DNA of 64,000 bases from assembly GCA_903895695.1 (NCBI GenBank), contig CAITUY010000210.1, forward strand, positions 1 to 64,000, written 5' to 3'. Numbering within the stretch: position 1 is the stretch's first letter; each line of letters begins with the position of its first letter. The position numbers and the translations under genes were made by a program. Under the pieces are notes generated by a model. It saw nothing but the letters and a program-made list of their open reading frames with translations, did not search any database and had not been told where the DNA came from. This DNA is from an uncultured bacterium (GTDB lineage: Bacteria; Verrucomicrobiota; Kiritimatiellia; CAIKKV01; CAITUY01). This document shows positions 42,506 through 51,123 of the stretch, piece after piece.

Positions 42506-43423
42506 GTGAAACCGTTGTCTCCTCATGCCTGCGCCCGTTTGATGTTGACCGCCCTGCTCTTCGGCGCCCTGGCCACCGGCTGCCGCCAGGCCGAACGCCC
42601 TGCCCCATCTACCGCGCCTGGCTCGCTGCGTGTCGTATCGCTCGCGCCCAGCGTCACCGAAATCGTCTGCGCCGTGGGGGCGGGCGATAACCTCGTCGGC
42701 CGTTCCTCCGCCTGCGATTACCCGCCCGACATCATCAAGCGAGTGCCGGTGGTCGGCGGTTTCGGCGTGCCGTCGCTGGAGCGCCTGTTAGACGTGCATC
42801 CTGACCTGGTGCTCTATGCCGACATGGCCGATGACACGTTCGCGCGGCGACTCGAGCGCGCCGAACTGCACAATGCCCGGGTGCGTTGCACCCGGCTTGA
42901 CGAAATCCTGCCGGCCATCCGCCTGGTGGGGATCCTGCTGCATCACGACGCACCCGCCAAAGCCCTTGCCGGCGACCTGGAGCGGGCCTTCCGCGAGGCC
43001 CGGGCCAAGGTTCCGCCGCCCGACAAACGGCCGTCCTGCCTGGTCGTGATCTGGCATGACCCGCTGACCGCGGCCGGCCGCAATTCGTTCCTCGCGGACC
43101 TGGTTACGCTCGCCGGCGGCCGCAATATCGGCGACGAGATCGACCGCGATTACTTTCAGGTCTCCGGCGAGTGGGTGCTGGCCCGCGACCCCGATTTCAT
43201 CCTGTGCTTCGTCATGGCCGGCAACACGCCCGTGCGCGACCTGCTCACGCGCCAACCCGGATGGGACCGCCTCAAGGCCGTACGCGCCGGCCGCGTGTAC
43301 TCCGGCTACGACAATAACGTCATGCTGCGGCCCGGCCCACGCGTGCTCGAGGCCCTGGCCATTCTGAGACAAAGCCTGGCCGGCACGCCGCCCGTCCTGG
43401 CGCCCGCGGCGGCCAAGCCATGA
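42506..43423 (+). CDS. Periplasmic substrate-binding protein, BtuF/FhuD type
   Basis: A 305-residue class III periplasmic binding protein with a lipoprotein signal (LLFGALATGC). The TroA/BtuF pattern is clear: VVSLAPSVTEIVCAVGAGDNLVGRSSACDYP, VPVVGGFGVPSLERLL and HPDLVLYAD. It captures cobalamin, haem or a siderophore for the BtuC-like permease. It starts with GTG, supported by CAGGAG 6 bases upstream. The stop overlaps the permease start by ATGA. No cobalamin riboswitch is seen, so the ligand is open. Confidence 0.87.
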   Translation: MKPLSPHACARLMLTALLFGALATGCRQAERPAPSTAPGSLRVVSLAPSVTEIVCAVGAGDNLVGRSSACDYPPDIIKRVPVVGGFGVPSLERLLDVHPDLVLYADMADDTFARRLERAELHNARVRCTRLDEILPAIRLVGILLHHDAPAKALAGDLERAFREARAKVPPPDKRPSCLVVIWHDPLTAAGRNSFLADLVTLAGGRNIGDEIDRDYFQVSGEWVLARDPDFILCFVMAGNTPVRDLLTRQPGWDRLKAVRAGRVYSGYDNNVMLRPGPRVLEALAILRQSLAGTPPVLAPAAAKP

Positions 43424-44418
43424 AGCCCACCACGCCAGTCCCGCGGCAGACCCGCCAAGCCCGGATGTTCTGGCTCGTGCTCGGGCTGACTCCCGTGATC
43501 CTTGGCCTGTGCGTGCTCATGGGCGCTGCCGGGATCGGCCTACCCGATTGGACGACGCAGCCGGTCATCCTGCGGCTCCGCCTGACGCGGGTGCTGGCCG
43601 GCTTCCTCATCGGCGCCGCCCTTTCGTGCGCGGGTGTCGTGCTGCAAGCCATCCTGCGCAACCCGCTCGCCGAGCCGTACGTCCTCGGCGTGAGCAGCGG
43701 CGCCGGGCTCGGCGCGGCCGTGGCCATCCTCACCGGCTTCAGCGCGCTGGGCGCGTTCTCTGTGCCCCTGTGTTCATTCATTCTCGCCGTCCTGACGCTG
43801 CTCACGGTCTATCGGCTGGCCGGCCCGGGCGGCAGCCGCCCTTCCGTGTTCGGTCTGATCCTGAGCGGCGTCATGGTCAGTTCCGTCTGCTCCAGCCTGC
43901 TCATGTTTCTCGTGTCCGTCGCGCCGATCGAGGGCATGCACAGCGTCATCTGGTGGACGCTGGGCAACTTGGAGGTCACGTCGGAGTCACTCCTGGCGGT
44001 CGGCGGCGGCCTCTCCGCGGCGGGCTGCCTCGCGATCTGGGCGCTCTCGCCCGAACTCAACGCCATCACCCTGGGCCACGAGATGGCGCATCACCTCGGC
44101 GTGCGGGTAAAGGTCATGGTCGCCGTGGCGCTCGGGCTGGCCACCTTGATCACGGCGGCCTCCGTGGCCGTGGCTGGCCTGATCGGGTTCGTGGGCCTTC
44201 TGGTGCCCCACGTGATGCGCACCTTGGTAGGTCCCGATCACCGGCGGCTCGTCCCGGCCGCGGCACTCGGCGGCGGCGCTTTTCTCGCCATCTGCGATGC
44301 CGTGGCCCGCACCGCCCTCAACGTCGAAATCCCGGTCGGCGTGGTCACGGCCTTTATCGGCGGCCCATTCTTCCTCTTCCTGCTCCACCGACGACGCAAG
44401 GCGGGAGGCATGGAATGA
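43420..44418 (+). CDS. FecCD/BtuC-family permease
   Basis: A 332-residue permease with about ten transmembrane helices. Family signatures are TRVLAGFLIGAALSCAGVVLQAILRNPLAEPYVLGVSSGAGLGA near the N-terminus and GLIGFVGLLVPHVMRTLVGPDHRRL near the C-terminus, the latter contacting the ATPase. It imports vitamin B12, haem or an iron-siderophore with its neighbours. It overlaps both flanking genes by ATGA, giving a tight F-C-D operon. Confidence 0.93.
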   Translation: MKPTTPVPRQTRQARMFWLVLGLTPVILGLCVLMGAAGIGLPDWTTQPVILRLRLTRVLAGFLIGAALSCAGVVLQAILRNPLAEPYVLGVSSGAGLGAAVAILTGFSALGAFSVPLCSFILAVLTLLTVYRLAGPGGSRPSVFGLILSGVMVSSVCSSLLMFLVSVAPIEGMHSVIWWTLGNLEVTSESLLAVGGGLSAAGCLAIWALSPELNAITLGHEMAHHLGVRVKVMVAVALGLATLITAASVAVAGLIGFVGLLVPHVMRTLVGPDHRRLVPAAALGGGAFLAICDAVARTALNVEIPVGVVTAFIGGPFFLFLLHRRRKAGGME

Positions 44419-45764
44419 ACTCCGCCCTCCGCCTCGAGGCCGTTTCGGCCGGCTACCGCGACCGCACGGTGCTGGACAACTTCTCGCTGGATGTGGAGAA
44501 AGGGACCATGCTCGGCATTCTTGGCCCGAACGGCGCGGGCAAGACCACCCTCTTCAAGGTTCTCTCCGGACTGCTCGTGCCGCGCTCGGGTTCGGTCAGT
44601 TTGTTCGGTCAGCCCGTGGCCCGCCTGGCGCCGGCCGAACGGGCGCGCCTGGTCGCGGTCGTGCCCCAGGAACTCGACATCCCCGTGGCCTATACCGTGC
44701 AGGACGTGGTCATGATGGGCCGGACAACCTCGCTGAGCCGCTGGGGCCAACCTTCCGCCGGCGACCGGCAGATCGTGGAGCGCGCCATGGTCTACACGGA
44801 TGTCGCCGATATTCGCGACCGCCCCATCACCGAGCTGAGCGGCGGCGAACGCCAGCGCGCAATCGTCGCCCTGGCCCTGGCCCAGGAGCCGCGCATGATC
44901 CTCATGGACGAGGCCACGTCGCACCTCGATCTCAATCACCGGTTGGAGATCATGCAACTTGTCGAGCGGCTGAACCAGGAAAACGGCGTTACCGTGCTGC
45001 TCATCAGCCACGATCTGCAACTCGCCTCGGAGTTCTGCCGTCGCCTGGTGCTGCTGGATGGCGGGCGGATCGTGGCTGACGGCCGGCCCAACAGCGTGCT
45101 GACCGAGGAGAACCTGCGCCGGGTCTACCGCTGCGCCGTGCGGGTGCACGAGGATGCGGAAACCGGTGGGCTCAGCATCCTGCCTGCCCCGCGCCTGCCC
45201 GCGGCCCGCGTTGGCCACGGCATCGGGGTCCACGTGGTGGCGGGCGGCGGCTGCGGCGAGGACGTGCTGCGCCGCCTGACCCTGTGCGGCTATACCGTTA
45301 CATGCGGCGTCCTCAATCGCGGCGATCTGGACGCCGAAGTGGCGGCGGCCCTGGGACTTGAAACCGCGCTTGAACAACCGTTTTCCCCAGTAGGCGAGTC
45401 GGCCCGCGAGGCCGCGCGCCAACTAGCGGCCAAGGCCGACGCCATCGTGCTCACCTCGGTTCCATTCGGCCCGGGCAATATGGCCAACCTCGATCTGCTC
45501 GAAGCGATGCGGGCGGCCGGCAAGCCTGTGCTGATCATGCAAGGCATCGAGACCCGCGACTACACGCCCGACCGGGCGGCCGTACGGCGCGTGGCCGAAC
45601 TCATCACACGCGGCGCCACCCCCTGGCGCGACCTGGCCGACCTCCTGGCCCGCCTGCCGGCTGCGGCATCGCACCCCGCGGCAGTACTGCAAGAACCGAA
45701 ACGGAGACAACTCCAGTGTTTCCCCAAGAGCAGAACATCAGGAACGTGCCCCCACCAAGCATAG
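44415..45764 (+). CDS. BtuD/FhuC-type ATPase with C-terminal extension
   Basis: A 449-residue protein. Residues 1 to about 255 form a complete ABC ATPase (Walker A GPNGAGKTT, signature LSGGERQRA, Walker B ILMDEATSHLD, switch H in LISHDLQ). About 190 further residues follow. The extension reads like a Rossmann-type domain (GIGVHVVAGGGCGEDVLRRLTLCGYTVTCGVLNRGDLD; AIVLTSVPFGPGNMANLDLLEAM) of unknown role, possibly a ligand or nucleotide sensor. The last 25 residues look non-native and overlap the start of the next gene by 49 bases. Confidence 0.85.
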   Translation: MNSALRLEAVSAGYRDRTVLDNFSLDVEKGTMLGILGPNGAGKTTLFKVLSGLLVPRSGSVSLFGQPVARLAPAERARLVAVVPQELDIPVAYTVQDVVMMGRTTSLSRWGQPSAGDRQIVERAMVYTDVADIRDRPITELSGGERQRAIVALALAQEPRMILMDEATSHLDLNHRLEIMQLVERLNQENGVTVLLISHDLQLASEFCRRLVLLDGGRIVADGRPNSVLTEENLRRVYRCAVRVHEDAETGGLSILPAPRLPAARVGHGIGVHVVAGGGCGEDVLRRLTLCGYTVTCGVLNRGDLDAEVAAALGLETALEQPFSPVGESAREAARQLAAKADAIVLTSVPFGPGNMANLDLLEAMRAAGKPVLIMQGIETRDYTPDRAAVRRVAELITRGATPWRDLADLLARLPAAASHPAAVLQEPKRRQLQCFPKSRTSGTCPHQA

Positions 45765-46036
45765 ATCGCGCCCCATCTCGCGCAGCGGCGACCTTCGGTA
45801 TTGCCGGCGTGATTCTTTTCTATCTGCCGATCCTTTCGGGAAGAGGAATCGACCTTGGCAATCCAAACGTAGTATCGGCAACGGGGCTCTTCTTATGCGC
45901 TCCTGCCGCCTTTATATCTGGAATAGTCGGGCTTTGCCTCAAGGGAAGGAAGCGACGTGCCGTGATCGGGATTCTTGCAGGTCTGGCGGTATGGATTCCG
46001 TTGATTTTGTTACTCTTGGGTGCCTGCTTCCAATAG
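45716..46036 (+). CDS. Small membrane protein, DUF4190-like
   Basis: A 106-residue protein with three hydrophobic segments (about 24-41, 52-73, 82-103), a proline-containing N-terminal tail and the KGRKRRAVIGILAG loop often seen in DUF4190-type small membrane proteins. It starts with GTG at 45716, with GGAG 9 bases upstream, inside the 3' end of the ATPase gene. Codon use is more AT-rich than its neighbours, which may indicate a recent arrival. The function is unknown. Confidence 0.55.
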   Translation: MFPQEQNIRNVPPPSIDRAPSRAAATFGIAGVILFYLPILSGRGIDLGNPNVVSATGLFLCAPAAFISGIVGLCLKGRKRRAVIGILAGLAVWIPLILLLLGACFQ

Positions 46037-46134
46037 TGTGCATAATGTAAATGTGATAGTGCGGAACCGGAGGGTCCACGCGACGGGAGGACCCGCGCCT
46101 GACCCTCGCCGTTCGGCACCACGGAAGAAACGGC

Positions 46135-46163
46135 TTGCCTATTTGGTACCTGTACGCGATACT
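46135..46163 (+). promoter_or_regulatory. Possible promoter of the yefM-yoeB pair
   Basis: TTGCCT and GATACT are separated by 17 bases, each matching 4 of 6 consensus positions. The expected transcript start falls at or next to the ATG at 46170, which would give an almost leaderless mRNA. GTACCTGTAC just before the -10 is a small palindrome that could be the autorepression operator. Confidence 0.25.
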
Positions 46164-46169
46164 GTCCAT

Positions 46170-46424
46170 ATGAAGACCATAACCTATACCGCAGCCAGGG
46201 AGAGCCTTGCCGATACCATGCAGCGCGTCTGCGAAGATCATGCCCCCGTGGTCATTACTCGACGCCGGGACCAAGCTGTGGTCATGATGGCACTCGACGA
46301 CTACGAAGCGCTTGAGGAAACGGCCTACCTGCTTCGCAGTCCCAGGAATGCCAAGCGGCTGCGCGAGGCCGTTGGCCAACTTCGGCAGGGGAAGGGAATA
46401 GAACGAAAGCTTCCGGTGATCTGA
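46170..46424 (+). CDS. yefM: YefM/Phd-family antitoxin
   Basis: An 84-residue antitoxin. The N-terminal DNA-binding part (ITYTAARESLADTMQRVCEDHAPVVITRRRDQAVVMMALDDYEALEETAYLL) is the standard YefM pattern, and the C-terminal tail wraps the toxin. The ATG at 46170 is the first that fits the family; the longer open frame upstream is not coding. The stop overlaps the toxin start (TGATG), and the pair should autorepress. It appears as a cassette-like unit followed by an attC-like hairpin. Confidence 0.92.
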   Translation: MKTITYTAARESLADTMQRVCEDHAPVVITRRRDQAVVMMALDDYEALEETAYLLRSPRNAKRLREAVGQLRQGKGIERKLPVI

Positions 46425-46678
46425 TGAAGATCGTATTTGCAGATCGCGGCTGGGAGGACTTCACTTATTGGGTCGAAACCGATCGCAAGATCGCGGCACG
46501 GATCGTTCGTTTGATCAAGGACATTGAGCACGAGCCGTTTGATGGACTGGGCAAACCGGAGCCCTTGCGGCACGACCTGACCGGTTTCTGGTCCAGACGC
46601 ATCACGGATGAGCACCGCCTGGTTTACTCGGCTGACAAAGAGCGGGTGCTCATCGCTCAGGCGCGGTACCATTATTAG
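46424..46678 (+). CDS. yoeB: YoeB-family ribosome-dependent mRNase toxin
   Basis: An 84-residue toxin of the YoeB type (RelE superfamily). The conserved sequence includes GWEDFTYWVETDRKIAARIVRLIKDI, DGLGKPEPLRHDLTGFWSRRITDEHRLVY and the terminal CRYHY-like sequence, here ARYHY. The catalytic E, R and H residues of YoeB are in these stretches. It cleaves mRNA in the ribosomal A site when the antitoxin is degraded. Its stop codon TAG lies at the left edge of an attC-like element. Confidence 0.94.
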   Translation: MKIVFADRGWEDFTYWVETDRKIAARIVRLIKDIEHEPFDGLGKPEPLRHDLTGFWSRRITDEHRLVYSADKERVLIAQARYHY

Positions 46679-46736
46679 CCGAACCCGTCTGGTGCGTAAT
46701 CTCACTCCGTTCGATCTCACAGACTGAGCGTTGGCA
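46678..46736 (+). other. attC-like hairpin after the toxin gene
   Basis: GCCGAAC and GTTGGCA flank a stem GTCTGGTG/CACAGAC that pairs with one bulged G, the kind of extrahelical base that orients attC recombination. The length is 59 nt. The boxes are degenerate (one and two mismatches). The toxin gene stop runs into its left box. The rest of the gap to 46838 holds nothing recognisable. Confidence 0.4.
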
Positions 46737-46837
46737 TCTCAATTTTGGAATCTGCACTGCAAATGGAGTGAGGGTTCCGGTGACACCTGCTGCTGGCCTT
46801 CTACGCGTAGCGTGGCCGAGGCAGGAGAACTGCTAGT

Positions 46838-47929
46838 GTGGTTTGTAAGGAGCACGTAGCCTTCCGTATGACCTTGTCGGGAAAGACGGTGTCCGTCCAT
46901 GACACGAGTGGACTTGATCAGGTCAGGAAACGGCTGAAGCTGGACCCCGGCATCATCCGCCAGGTACGCGCCGCGTTGCTCCGGTCATTCTTGGGCGAGG
47001 CCAAAGCCTTGCAGTCGGTTCCCTTCGACGTACGTCACGGGTTTGCAGCGGCGGTGCGGCTTCATGAACTCACCCCCGTGGAGCGCCGGGATTCCCGGAC
47101 GGATGGCGCGACGAAACTGGTATATCGGACCTCGGATGGCCACAGGATCGAAAGCGTGATCCTTCGGATTCAAAGCGGACGCTCCTCCCTCTGTGTATCG
47201 TCGCAGACCGGTTGTCCCGGGGGGTGTCGATTCTGTGCGACGGGCCGGATCAAAGGCGGGCGCAATCTGACAAGCGCCGAAGTGCTTGACCAGGTTGTGC
47301 AGGCGGGCGGAATCCTGGCCGCCGAAGGGCGCAGGCTTCGGAATGTGGTGCTGATGGGCATGGGGGAGCCTCTCCTGAACGAGGACGCCGTGTACTCAGC
47401 GCTGGCGGCGTTGCAGGGCAAGGACGGGTTCAACCTATCCGGTCGCCACCTTCTGGTATCGACGCTGGGGATTCCCGATGCCATACGCCGCCTGACTGCG
47501 CAGTTCCCGCAAGTGGGCCTCGCGATAAGCCTCCACAGCGCCCGGCAGACCGTCAGGGATGATCTGATGCCCCTGGCCCGGCGCTGGCCGCTGGGCGAAC
47601 TCCGCCAAGCCATTCTGGAGGCCAATACCTGCCAGGACAGAGAAGTGATGATCGAAATCCTGATGCTCGCCGGGGTGACGGATACGGAGGCCGACCAGAC
47701 AGCTTTGGTCGGCTGGCTGACTGGCTTGCGGGTTCACGTAAACCTGATCCCTTACAATTCGGTCGGGGACATTGTGTTTAAGGACGCTCCGCTGCGAGGT
47801 TCGCCCAACGTTCGAATCCAGGCGATGCAGGAGGCGCTAAAGGCGGCCGCGTTCAAGGTGACACGCCGCCGATCGCTGGGTTCCGACATTGGAGCCGCAT
47901 GCGGCCAGTTGGGAGGGAACGAAAATTGA
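46838..47929 (+). CDS. RlmN/Cfr-family radical SAM RNA methyltransferase
   Basis: A 363-residue radical SAM enzyme. The cluster motif is GCPGGCRFCATG, the SAM-binding GMGEPLLN is present, and the C-terminal AACGQL holds the cysteine that is transiently methylated in RlmN and Cfr. RlmN methylates C2 of A2503 in 23S rRNA and A37 of some tRNAs; Cfr methylates C8 of A2503 and confers antibiotic resistance. Family membership is sure but subfamily is not. The GTG start at 46838 has GGAG 11 bases upstream; an ATG at 46868 is the alternative. Confidence 0.88.
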   Translation: MVCKEHVAFRMTLSGKTVSVHDTSGLDQVRKRLKLDPGIIRQVRAALLRSFLGEAKALQSVPFDVRHGFAAAVRLHELTPVERRDSRTDGATKLVYRTSDGHRIESVILRIQSGRSSLCVSSQTGCPGGCRFCATGRIKGGRNLTSAEVLDQVVQAGGILAAEGRRLRNVVLMGMGEPLLNEDAVYSALAALQGKDGFNLSGRHLLVSTLGIPDAIRRLTAQFPQVGLAISLHSARQTVRDDLMPLARRWPLGELRQAILEANTCQDREVMIEILMLAGVTDTEADQTALVGWLTGLRVHVNLIPYNSVGDIVFKDAPLRGSPNVRIQAMQEALKAAAFKVTRRRSLGSDIGAACGQLGGNEN

Positions 47930-50900
47930 AAGCCCGCTGGCTGGTCCTGGCGCTCGCCGTGCCGAGTCTCGTCCCCGCTTCGCGCGGGGCTGCCCCGCGC
48001 GAAGCCGATGCGGCGGCTGTCGCAGCCCACAACGACGTGATCTATCTCGCACCCGCCAAAGAAGGCTGGGCGGGGGTGCCGCTGGGCAACGGCAACCTGG
48101 GGGCGCAAGTGTGGCATGCGGATGCAGGCCTGACGCTTCAGCTTAATACGGCCTGGTCCGGGGTCTACGACGGTTCGCTGGCGCGCCTTTGTGTGCAGAC
48201 GACGCCCGATATGCTCAAGGGGGTGAGCCGCTATGATCAGCGCCTCCGCCTGGCCGACGCCACGCTGGTCACACAGATTGACGGCCCGGGGGGCACGTTG
48301 CACACGACCACCTTCATCGACGCGGACCGGAACGTCCTGGTGCTGCGCGTGCAAGACGACCGCGCGGACCACGGCGCTTGTGCCGTAACACTGGAGACCT
48401 GGCGCAAGAGTGCGACACACCGCCTGGACGACGGTCGACTGATCGTCACGGATGCGTTGCACATTAGTGGGGAGCCGGATTACCGCTATGCTCTGGCCGT
48501 TGCGGTGGAGGGCACGGCCGCAACGGGCCTGCCTGTGGGCGACGATAGGGTCACGCTCACCGCCACGGGCCGGACGTTCACCGTGTATCTGGCGCTGGCC
48601 GAGACACGCGACACGAATACCGACGTCACGGCTGACGTGCTCGCCCGCCTGGCCGAAGCCCGCTCACGCGGGCCGGAGGCGTTGCATCAGGAGCACGCCG
48701 CGTGGTGGCGGGATTTCTGGTCCAAGTCATTTATCCAGCTTGCCTCGCGCGATGACCGGGCCACGGCCGACTACATAGCCAACCTATGGTACATGCATCT
48801 CTATGCCATGGCCGCCGGCTCGCGCGGGCCGGTGCCGCCGAAATTCAACGGCGGGCTCTGGCTCTGCGATCGCGACACGCGCGAATGGGGCCCCTCCTAC
48901 TGGCACTGGAACACCCAGGAGACCTACTGGCCGGTATTTGCCGCCAACCATTTGGAACTGCATAAGCCCTACGAGAGCATGTACTGGGACATGCTGCCGG
49001 AGGTCAAGAAATGGACCACAAACTTTTGGGAAACCACCGGAGCCCAGTACCAGGAGACGATCCCTTTTAACGGACGGCTTGGGAACTGGGACAAAGACCG
49101 GTCGGTGCGGCCGCGCTTGCCCGTACCGGCCCTCGACGGATATACCAGCCTCATCCTGTCCTCTTCTGCCGAGATCGCGATGCAGTTCTGGTGGGCCTAC
49201 AGTTACACCGGCGATGAAGCATTCCTGCGCACGCGCGCGTACCCGTTAATGAAAGCGGTAGGCGCTTTCTACGTGAACTACCTGGAGAAGGATGCGTCGG
49301 GCACGTATCAAGACTGGCCGTCCAATGCGCACGAGACGTATTGGACCGTGCTCAACCCCCTGCCCGACCTGACGGCCATGCGCTGGCTGTTTCCCCGGCT
49401 GATCCAAGCCAGCGAACACCTCAACTGCGATGCCGATCTTCGCCCGGTCTGGCGCGATCGCCTTGAGCATCTGGCGTCGTATCCGCGCGATTCCGAAACC
49501 GGCGCGTTGTTGCCGTACCAGGCGCGGCCCAATGAACAGCGCCAAAGCCGCAATGGCGAGAATCCGGAACTGCATGGCGTGGGCGTATTCCCGTTGATGA
49601 TCCTGGGATCAGACGAATACGACCTGGGATTGCGCACATTCCTGGCGCGACGCTTTGTGTGCGCGAACGGCTGGAATACGGATGCCATCTGCGCGGCACG
49701 ACTGGGGCTGCGCGGCGATGCCGACAGCAGGAGCGAAGGAGCTGACCAGCAGCACGGGCTGGAATGGCTGCTCAGGCAACACGCTGAGCGCTACCAGAAT
49801 CAGCCGAGCGGGTTGTGCGATTACGCGGGACGGGCCCGCCCGCCGCACGCGTATCTCGAAGCAAGCGGCACGTTGGCGACCGCGGTTGGGGAGATGCTGC
49901 TGCAGAGCTTCGACGGCGTGATCCGCATCTGCCCCGCGCTTCCGGCCGGGTGGGACGCGACCTTCAAACTGCTGGCACACGGCGGCTTCCTCATCTCCGC
50001 GCACGCGGAGCAGGGCAAGCTCCGCTGCGCGTGGATTCTCGCGCAGCGCGATGGCGCGGCGGCGATCGCCAACCCGTTCGGCCGGGAGGCCACGGTGCGC
50101 CTGGATGGGCGCGTCGTGCTTTCTTCGGCGGACCCGGTGCTGCGCTTTGAGGCGCGGAATGGGCGGACGTACGTGCTGTGTCCCGCGGGCACGGAATCGC
50201 CGGAGCTGTCCGTGACGGCCGAGACGAACTCAGCGCCGAAGCGACTTGGCTCCGGCAGCGCGCGCTGGATCGGCCTGCCCACGCCGGAGGTGGCCGCACA
50301 GGCGCGCTCAGCCCCGCGCCCGCCCGAACCCCCGCCGCCATCGGCCCAGTCAGCGGCCGCGACGCCGCAGGAGGCCGCGAGGCCGGCGCCGGGGAAGGTC
50401 ACGAACCCGGATCTTGCGGGCCACTGGACCTTTGGCGAACTCGACGGGCCATGGGTCCCCGATATGTCCGGTCACGATAATGCCGGCCGCGTCATCGGCG
50501 CGGTGCGTCTCGTCGAGGGGCGAAAAGGCAAAGCGCTTGAATTCACGGGCGGGTACGTCAGTGTGGCCCCGGCTGCCGGCCCGCATCGTACTGCCCCGGA
50601 CATTGGCCAAGACAGCGGGGGGCCGGACGCCGACCTCGAGGGCGTGACGGCGGCGAATGACCTGAACGGGGGCGGTGCATTCACCGTGGCGTTGTGGGTC
50701 CAACCCACCGCGCCTGGGGCGGGTCGCCTGGTGGACAAAGGACACGCCGGGCGCGATGACGGTTACATGCTGGACGTTTACCCGCGCGGACGTCTGCGCG
50801 TGATGACCGGCGTGACCACCTTCAGCAACGCGGGCCAGATTCCAATGTTGGAATGGACTCACCTGGCGGTTACGTACGGCGATCGAACCATGCGCGTGTT

Positions 50901-51072
50901 CGTCAACGGCAAGCTGACGGCCGAGCACAAGGGCTTGAGGGACAGGATCGCACCGACGTCCGTGCCGCTGCGGATCGGCGGCGGCGCCGAATCGTTTACG
51001 GGCAAGATTGAGGACGTGCGGTTCTATCGCATCGCGCTGACCGCCGAACAGATCGCCGAACTGGCGCGGTAA
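47926..51072 (+). CDS. Secreted GH95/DUF5703-like protein with C-terminal LamG domain
   Basis: A 1048-residue protein with a signal peptide (LKARWLVLALAVPSLVPAS). The N-terminal beta-sandwich opens with GWAGVPLGNGNLGAQVW, as in GH95 alpha-L-fucosidases and DUF5703 proteins. An (alpha/alpha)6 barrel follows (YIANLWYMHLYAMAAGSRG; YWHWNTQETYWPVF). After a C-terminal beta domain and an AP-rich linker (about 775-830) comes a concanavalin-like LamG module (HWTFGELDG; AFTVALWVQPT; RIGGGAESFTGKIEDVRFYRIALT). It probably attacks or binds a plant or algal polysaccharide. The start is TTG at 47926 with GGGAGGG upstream, overlapping the methyltransferase stop. Confidence 0.78.
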   Translation: MKARWLVLALAVPSLVPASRGAAPREADAAAVAAHNDVIYLAPAKEGWAGVPLGNGNLGAQVWHADAGLTLQLNTAWSGVYDGSLARLCVQTTPDMLKGVSRYDQRLRLADATLVTQIDGPGGTLHTTTFIDADRNVLVLRVQDDRADHGACAVTLETWRKSATHRLDDGRLIVTDALHISGEPDYRYALAVAVEGTAATGLPVGDDRVTLTATGRTFTVYLALAETRDTNTDVTADVLARLAEARSRGPEALHQEHAAWWRDFWSKSFIQLASRDDRATADYIANLWYMHLYAMAAGSRGPVPPKFNGGLWLCDRDTREWGPSYWHWNTQETYWPVFAANHLELHKPYESMYWDMLPEVKKWTTNFWETTGAQYQETIPFNGRLGNWDKDRSVRPRLPVPALDGYTSLILSSSAEIAMQFWWAYSYTGDEAFLRTRAYPLMKAVGAFYVNYLEKDASGTYQDWPSNAHETYWTVLNPLPDLTAMRWLFPRLIQASEHLNCDADLRPVWRDRLEHLASYPRDSETGALLPYQARPNEQRQSRNGENPELHGVGVFPLMILGSDEYDLGLRTFLARRFVCANGWNTDAICAARLGLRGDADSRSEGADQQHGLEWLLRQHAERYQNQPSGLCDYAGRARPPHAYLEASGTLATAVGEMLLQSFDGVIRICPALPAGWDATFKLLAHGGFLISAHAEQGKLRCAWILAQRDGAAAIANPFGREATVRLDGRVVLSSADPVLRFEARNGRTYVLCPAGTESPELSVTAETNSAPKRLGSGSARWIGLPTPEVAAQARSAPRPPEPPPPSAQSAAATPQEAARPAPGKVTNPDLAGHWTFGELDGPWVPDMSGHDNAGRVIGAVRLVEGRKGKALEFTGGYVSVAPAAGPHRTAPDIGQDSGGPDADLEGVTAANDLNGGGAFTVALWVQPTAPGAGRLVDKGHAGRDDGYMLDVYPRGRLRVMTGVTTFSNAGQIPMLEWTHLAVTYGDRTMRVFVNGKLTAEHKGLRDRIAPTSVPLRIGGGAESFTGKIEDVRFYRIALTAEQIAELAR

Positions 51073-51123
51073 CCGTTCTCCATGAAGAGTTATGGGGCAA
51101 GGGCTGACACTAAAGGAGGAATG

